Below are positions 58,650 through 64,000 of a stretch of DNA of 64,000 nucleotides, piece by piece. Made by a program: the position numbers and the translations under genes. The stretch's first letter is position 1. Every line of letters begins with the position of its first letter. This DNA comes from Mytilinidion resinicola. Taxonomy: Eukaryota > Ascomycota > Dothideomycetes > Mytilinidiales > Mytilinidiaceae. The notes below the pieces were generated by a model that was not told the DNA's origin, did no database searches, and was given only the letters and a program-made list of their open reading frames with translations. The stretch lies in the NCBI RefSeq assembly GCF_010093595.1, contig NW_022985438.1:1326785-1390784 (forward strand). Direction: 5' to 3'.

Positions 58650-59925
58650 TCACGACGCCCCAGGTTTTGGTTTGCTGGTCAACGGAATGGGTGGGGGACC
58701 CGGAGAACTTGCTAATGTCTCCTTTTTCCGAGGCACCGGTGGCGGAGGTTTCTTACCGAGCCCTCCGTGTACTGGGGACGGAGCAACTGGAGAGGTCGGA
58801 GTGGCGGCAGAAGTGTTGCTCCCCGAAGCGAAGCTATTCGCTCTGTCTGCCACGCCATATTTCTGGTTAAGAGCACTCGCCGTCCGCCATCCTGAAGTGA
58901 CTTGCTCGCCATGCCTTTCGCGGAAGTTGTTCGCTGTTCCTGCAGCACTTTTCATATCTGAGAAAGAGACCTTGGATGGGTCTTCTCGGAACGAGCTCGC
59001 AGTCTTCAAGGCTGCTTGTTTCTGGGCAAACGAGGTACCTGTAGTTGGTTCGGCCGACGATTGCGATGACGGCGTTGACATCCTTGAAAACCTTGATTGA
59101 AGCTCGTCAAGCTGCGGCCCCCTGTTGGTGATAGCTGGAGGGGAAGTAGGAGGCTTGGGAGGAGAAGCTGTTTGTCGTGGCGGAACAGGCGGAGAAGCGG
59201 TGCGACCGATGCCGAACCCTGGGACGGATACACCGGCTTGTCCTAATCTGTCTATCGGCCCCTGATTTATGTATGTTTGTGCCGGTGGATGGGTAACACT
59301 GTCATTGTACGTCGGCGGAGGCGCTGCAGAATGAGCATCCGGGCGAGAGTTCTGTCTCGGGGGTAGCCTTGGAGGCAGTTTGGGCTTCGCAGCCGGCTGA
59401 GAAGTCGGCTGAGCAGCTGATGATGGCTGAAATTTAGGTGGTGGAGGAAGATTATCTACCCGAAGGCCCGTAGTGTTTACTTTATAGGGGCCTGGAGGCG
59501 GTTTATTTGCTTCCTCTTCCTCCCTCCTTTTCGCTCCCTTCTGCTCTTCCAGTCTTTGATTCGCGTGAAGCTCTTCTTCAGATAACGGAGCTCCCCACCC
59601 ATCACGATCCGGAGTCAGACTATTCGGGGCGGCCGCTGCGCCATGGAAGTGTATGTGTTTAGGAGGGGGCCCGAATGCGGCCGGGTCTTTCAGCGTGCTG
59701 AGAGGAGCGGATCGGTGGTCTTGGGCTTCTTCAGCAGGACTCTTGCCCTTTCCCATCCATCCGGCCTAAGATTCCTGGTCAGAGAGAAGATCGATGCGAC
59801 GTGGTCGGCGGACAGCTTACGACTGTGTTGACGCCCTTGAAATCGCCGCGCCATGTCTCCTTTCCGCCATCCTTGCCTTTCGGGTGCCATCCACCCTTCG
59901 TGAGGCCTTTGAGTCTGTCACTCAT
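58650..59925 (-). CDS. Proline-rich protein with conserved N-terminus, possible SH3-binding adaptor
   Basis: Two exons, 59821-59925 and 58650-59765, encode 406 residues; the 55 nt intron joins FKGVNTV to AGWMGKGK. The N-terminus (DRLKGLTKGGWHPKGK, then WRGDFKGVN) looks conserved and is the only ordered-looking part. The rest is low complexity and Pro/Ser-rich, with many PxxP and poly-Pro strings (LPPRLPPRQNS, PPVPPRQTASPPKPP, KKPPPPVPRKK, GPPPIPL) typical of ligands for SH3 or WW domains and of actin-patch proteins. Near the C-terminus there is a repeated Ala/Ser/Phe pattern (FAQKQAALKTASSFREDPS, AAGTANNFRERHG, ASALNQKYG). I cannot name the family. A role in cortical actin or endocytosis is a guess from composition only. 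Confidence 0.72.
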
Positions 59926-60508
59926 GGTGGAATATAAACGCGACCAACGATGTCTTGAATGGGTCCCTGCGGAGGGGTCGGAGGGAACAGGGTCTTGCCA
60001 AGCGAAGTCACGTCACCCGTGCTGTGAAACCCCCACGCCCCATTCCTTTATTGAGAAGCCCATTCCGCGTGCATACTGGACGGCGTAGTAAACACTACCA
60101 CAATTCGTATCTCTGGAAGCATCAGATACCTTCGAAATTCTGTGGGTGTATGCATATGCAGCTCAGACCTCCGTTTTACTACACCGTATTCTGATAAGAA
60201 TGATGAAGTGGCTCTAACCCTAAGAGAGCTGACTTTAGATCTCAAGACGAGTTCTAGGCATCTCAATACTCACTGGGGATTATCATCTTGATTGGATATC
60301 AACGTCGCTGCGCACTTGAGTCTATGCTTTTTAGCAGGGTAGACTTCCCATATCAGAGACACCGTAACCCAAACCTGCTGCCTGGGGCTCAGCCACCACA
60401 ACGATCAACCAACTAATACGTGGCTACAAGAGCTGCTTCAATACAAAAACCTCCCAAAGCCCGAGATCATGCGATTGTCACAGCTTCGTTTGATACCGGT
60501 CCGTTCGA
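59926..60508. other. Divergent intergenic region, promoters of two genes
   Basis: About 580 bp between the start codons of the proline-rich protein and the 2EXR-like protein. No clear TATA box or repeat. Confidence 0.5.
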
Positions 60509-61513
60509 ATGTGTAAAAATAGAGCAAAACTCCTTGCGATGGAGGCTCACCCACTCCCCGGAATATCTCATGAGGAGCCCTACTTCACCGCAATGGAGCC
60601 ATTCCAAAGCATCAAATCACAGCAGCACAGCAAGACTGGACCCGTACCCCCACCTCAGCCCAATTCCTCACCAACCCAACCCCAACCCCAATGCCTCTTC
60701 TTCTCCCTCCCCGCCGAGCTCCGCAATCAAATCTACACAGCCGTCTTCTCCACGAAAACCCCCATCAAAAACGCCCTATCCCTCCTATCAACCTGCCGCC
60801 TCATCCACGCCGAAGCCACCGTCTTCGCCTACGCAACCATCACCTGGGTCACCACCAAATCCGACTACTACTCCCTGGCAAAAAGCGCATCCACCCTCCC
60901 CCGCGCCCAGTTCACCGCCATCACTCACATTGCGTACAGCTCCCGCAGCGATTACAGCAGCATCTGGGAGCTCTCAGCCTTCATTGCAAACGCCGTCTTC
61001 CACTTTCCCGGCCTCCGCACCGTCACGCTTTTAGTGCGACGGACGGACCACAGCACGATTCATAGGGGCCGGATCTCTTCGACCCCGGGAATTCCGGTAG
61101 AAATTGACGACTGGTTCGCGAAGACGATCCGGGTGTTTATGAGCGGGCGGGCGCTCACGTGGCCGAAAGAGCGGCCGTGGAGGGTCGAGTGGCCGGCTGG
61201 GAGGCCGGACAGCGGGCAGTTTGAGCAGTGGACGGTGTTGCCGGAAGACGAGGAGATGTGGATGCGGTGTGTTGTTTCGCGGGATGGGGAAGGGGTGGGT
61301 AGAGCGGAGACGCGGGTGGAGGTGAAGAATGAGTTTCGGGCGCCCTGGGCTGGGAAACCGGAGTTTGTGCCGTGGGAGCCACCGGCTGAGAAGTTACCGG
61401 TGACCGTAATTGGAGAGGCCGATAGGCCAAGAGGGATCCAGTGGGATGGGAGCCCAGAGTGGTGGGTAGAGAAGCGGAAGAGGGAGAAGGGGTGGCTTTG
61501 GTGGTTGTCGTGA
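60509..61513 (+). CDS. 2EXR / F-box-like LPAELR-type protein
   Basis: A single-exon gene of 334 residues from the ATG at 60509; in-frame ATGs at 60539 and 60590 are alternative starts, and I cannot decide among them. After a Pro/Gln-rich start comes CLFFSLPAELRNQIYTAVF, then LLSTCRLIHAEATVFAYATI, the pattern of the large fungal 2EXR/F-box-like group (LPxELRxxIY followed by CRxxHxEA). The middle (FPGLRTVTLLVRR) and the basic, Trp-rich C-terminus (WWVEKRKREKGWLWWL) are not family-defining. Members are often variable between isolates and of unknown function; a role as substrate adaptor for an SCF ubiquitin ligase is sometimes proposed from the motif, but is inference here. It directly precedes the NACHT gene. 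Confidence 0.8.
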   Translation: MCKNRAKLLAMEAHPLPGISHEEPYFTAMEPFQSIKSQQHSKTGPVPPPQPNSSPTQPQPQCLFFSLPAELRNQIYTAVFSTKTPIKNALSLLSTCRLIHAEATVFAYATITWVTTKSDYYSLAKSASTLPRAQFTAITHIAYSSRSDYSSIWELSAFIANAVFHFPGLRTVTLLVRRTDHSTIHRGRISSTPGIPVEIDDWFAKTIRVFMSGRALTWPKERPWRVEWPAGRPDSGQFEQWTVLPEDEEMWMRCVVSRDGEGVGRAETRVEVKNEFRAPWAGKPEFVPWEPPAEKLPVTVIGEADRPRGIQWDGSPEWWVEKRKREKGWLWWLS

Positions 61514-62084
61514 GAGCAATTCATATTTAGGTAGGAGGTAAAGGGGATGGGGGATGAAACCAACTCCAACTATATTTAATACTTTATACGAGGCTTTTCG
61601 AGCCTCCTTGACACGTTAGAGATCCAGTGCTACATCCCAAATTGAGCGAATCTGAACTATCCCAAGCCAAAGATTGTAATGCTAGTCTACGCCAGCAACA
61701 ACCCAATTCTGTATTAGCACATCCCAAACATCAAATCTTTCCTTGTTACCCTCAGGTTTAGCACTTCGCTATTCCCAGGCCCCAGAACACTAGTTTTCTC
61801 GAAATCTCTGAGCTGGAAGATTGGAGTATCGTACCATCTGCAAACGCCTTGCCAGGGTAATTGCCAGTGTTGGTCACAGTGACGGAAAGGTTTAAGCGAC
61901 ATCCCAAAGCACGGGTTTGCCCCCTGAGCACATCAATCCCGGTCTTAGCTTCTGAGTGGCACAGCACACAAAACACGGATGCCTGCTCCGTAGCTGCGCC
62001 TTAACGCAGTACATAGTACGTGTCCGGCCTCAGCTTCGCTCTTTTTCGTAAGCCCGAAAGAACATCGATCCCTCGTAACGGAGC
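61514..62084. other. Intergenic region without a recognisable gene
   Basis: 3' flank of the 2EXR-like gene and promoter of the hydrolase-NACHT gene. No other feature seen. Confidence 0.5.
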
Positions 62085-64000
62085 ATGAAGCTGCTCCGGA
62101 AATTTACCAAGAAAACAGTGCCGGGGGAATATGGGGCTGAACAAGAGGTATGATCCATTGAAGTCCGTAGTGCGGCTGCTAAGTCGCATAGAGCAGCACA
62201 ACGTCAAATCGGTCAAATCGCGCAGACGGAGCAAACCACAAAGAGCAACACCTCGGTCTCGTGCTCCTATATGCAGCTCCTCCAACTCTGTCAGAAACAA
62301 GCGGCCCCAGCGTCGACATCGTGGCTATTCATGGGCTTGGGGGTGACCTCCGAAACACTTGGACACACAAAAATGGGACACTTTGGTTACGGGATCTCCT
62401 CCCACAATCCATCCCAGGAGCCAGGATCTACACTTATGGATACCCATCAAAAGTTTTCCTGAATCGCTCGGTTGCAGGGATCCGGGATTTCTCGACTCAC
62501 TTGTTGAATGCTCTAAGTTTGGAGACGCGCGATAACGTGAGTTCCATTCGCAATCCCCTGCGTCTGAAAGTGCTAATTTTGACTAGACGAAAGCCTCTGG
62601 CCCTCGACCGATTATCTATGTGTGTCACAGTCTCGGGGGTGTTGTCTTCAAGCAGGTGAGTTCTTTCGTTGCTTCGAAAAAGTAGCCCTAATACTTGCAG
62701 GCGATGAACCTAGGTTCCCTGAAATATGGAAACGAAGCAAGGGCATAGTTTTTTTGGGAACCCCACATCGTGGCAGTGCGAGCGCAGCGCCAGCCAAAGT
62801 CTTTGGAGACATTTTCAACGTGGTATGGCATGCTTCTGGAGGTGGACTGTTTAGAAGAGGGGCCAAGACGGATCTGCTCAGAGCATTGGGTCAAAACTCT
62901 TCTGAACTAATTGGAATCGCCGACGATTTTAGACTGAGAGCCAACTCGCTCTCAATAACCACGTTTTACGAGCAATACATAACCCAACCGCTTGGCACAG
63001 TGGTATGTGCAACATGCATGTTCCATCTCATTCCTCGTCCCTACACTTTTCACTAGAAAACTTCTCTCATATACGGTACTCACTAACCTCTTTCTTTCAG
63101 GTGGTTGATCAATTTTCTGCAGTCATTGGTGTGGCCCACGAAAGGGCCAGCCCTCTTTGGGCGGACCACCGCGAAATATGTCGGTTTGAAAACACACAAT
63201 CAGACAATTACAAGCATGTCTTAGCTAGTCTACAAACCATTGTTGATGAATCATCAAACGAGATGAAGGACACTGTGTCAAATGCTGGTACTGGTGTTTG
63301 TAGGCTACCATCAGCCCAAGATGTAGGAGTACCTGAGGCTGATTGAGTGTAGCGCTCGACGACGCTGAAAGAGCTTGCACAGCAATCCTGAATTGTGTTG
63401 ATGTGTCGGGATATGAATCCAATCTGGATCAGCATGCAAGTGGCACTTTGCAATGGGTTTCGAGCGATCCACAGTACAACAACTGGCTTTCCAAAGACAG
63501 CATGCGGCTACTGTGGGTTACAGGATTTTCTGGCTGCGGAAAGACAATTTTGTCTCATTACCTTGTTGTTCACCTTCAGAAAATGTTATCGCCATCCACA
63601 ATAATCTGCCGATTCTTTTGCAACGGAAGGATTGAGAGCCAACGAGACTCCGTCAACCTTCTTCGAAGTATCATTTATCAAATTGTCATGCATCGACGAA
63701 AGCTCCTCAGGATTGTTAGGAGAGCATCCGATGCCCAAGGATTTCAACTCTTCAGCCGTTTCGATTCCCTATGGAACCCGTTTTTAGAGATATGTCGCCA
63801 CAAGGGAGACGAGCTGATCGTTATCATCGACGCCATCGACGAATGCGAAGAGCAGATCCAGGTATCAATGACCAAACGTATCGTTAATCTACTTGGGTCG
63901 GAACCCGAATTCTCGATCAAGTTTCTTATAACCAGCAGACCGAATGTACCTGCTACATATGTGCTAAAGAGTGCGGCTATCCAGTGCATCAGGCTCAAGT
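62085..64000 (+). CDS. NLR-like protein: alpha/beta hydrolase (SERAC1/SesB-like) plus NACHT, partial, with a reading-frame break
   Basis: Exons as I read them: 62085-62147, 62192 to about 62537, 62587-62655, about 62701-63002, 63101-63287 and 63353 to beyond the window. The head is a SERAC1/SesB-type hydrolase: DIVAIHGLGGDLRNTW, RIYTYGYPSKVF, nucleophile elbow RPIIYVCHSLGGVVFKQ, RFPEIWKRSKGIVFLGTPHRGS. After YKHVLASLQTI and a linker comes NDAERAC-like text (ALDDAERACTAILNCVD), then the NACHT domain: LLWVTGFSGCGKTILSHYL (Walker A), LIVIIDAIDECEE (Walker B), IKFLITSRPNV (sensor). The frame of exon 3 (ending FKQ at 62655) and that of exon 4 (RFPEIW) differ by one nucleotide for every canonical splice I tried, so a frameshift or a non-standard splice lies between 62655 and 62715. 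Fungal NLRs of this build are linked to non-self recognition; the sensor repeats would lie outside the window. Confidence 0.8.

Noticed and set aside
1..64000. tRNA, rRNA, CRISPR or intact transposon
   Set aside because: I looked for A/B-box patterns, spaced repeats and transposase or reverse-transcriptase motifs and found none I could support; a tRNA or profile search would settle this.

Overview
The window is a gene-dense piece of a filamentous ascomycete chromosome (Pezizomycotina). The evidence is many short introns of about 45 to 80 nt with GT..AG ends and CTAAC/CTAAT-like branch sites, fungal-specific families (DUF3455, 2EXR-like LPAELR proteins, NmrA-like proteins, a NACHT protein with an alpha/beta hydrolase head), and closest-looking housekeeping genes of that subphylum. 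A class such as Dothideomycetes is plausible, but the sequence alone does not settle it. There are 24 protein genes and no tRNA, rRNA, transposon or CRISPR signal that I could support. All gene models were built by hand from open frames, splice signals and family knowledge; exon coordinates are given in each entry.

Layout. 1-6.1 kb: a thaumatin-like secreted protein (cut by the window edge), a GPI-anchored cupredoxin, the kinetochore/Fanconi histone-fold protein CENP-X (Mhf2), and a secreted DUF3455 protein. 7.8-14.3 kb: a divergent pair of membrane-traffic genes, the Golgi coiled-coil protein CASP/Coy1 and the CORVET subunit Vps3. 14.9-19.3 kb: a second divergent pair, GPI3 (first step of GPI-anchor synthesis) and the ribosome-biogenesis helicase DBP6. 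22-30 kb: a secreted pepsin-type protease behind a long gene-free upstream region, SRP19/Sec65, and a class III aminotransferase. 31.9-36.3 kb: a LAMMER kinase and the kinetochore protein Mis12/Mtw1. 37.3-40.9 kb: a GMA12/MNN10-like glycosyltransferase with an altered DxD motif, and an unusual lysine-rich secreted protein. 42.2-46 kb: a SIRT5-type sirtuin facing SEC63. 46.7-53.8 kb: an NmrA-like dehydrogenase-fold protein, an amino-acid permease and an MFS transporter. 54.3-59.9 kb: prefoldin subunit 4, a fatty-acid elongase with a long tail, and a proline-rich protein. 60.5-64 kb: a 2EXR-like protein and an NLR-like hydrolase-NACHT gene that runs off the end.

Together. Several genes touch the secretory pathway (SEC65 and SEC63 for ER entry, GPI3 for anchors, a GMA12-type glycosyltransferase, CASP for Golgi traffic, VPS3 for endosomes), and the cargo side is represented by the thaumatin-like protein, cupredoxin, DUF3455 protein, pepsin and lysine-rich protein. 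They are not arranged as one cluster, and I read this as ordinary gene order. The points most worth following are the hydrolase-NACHT gene with a break in its reading frame, the lysine-rich secreted protein, two apparent GC-AG introns in SEC63, and the DxD change in the glycosyltransferase.
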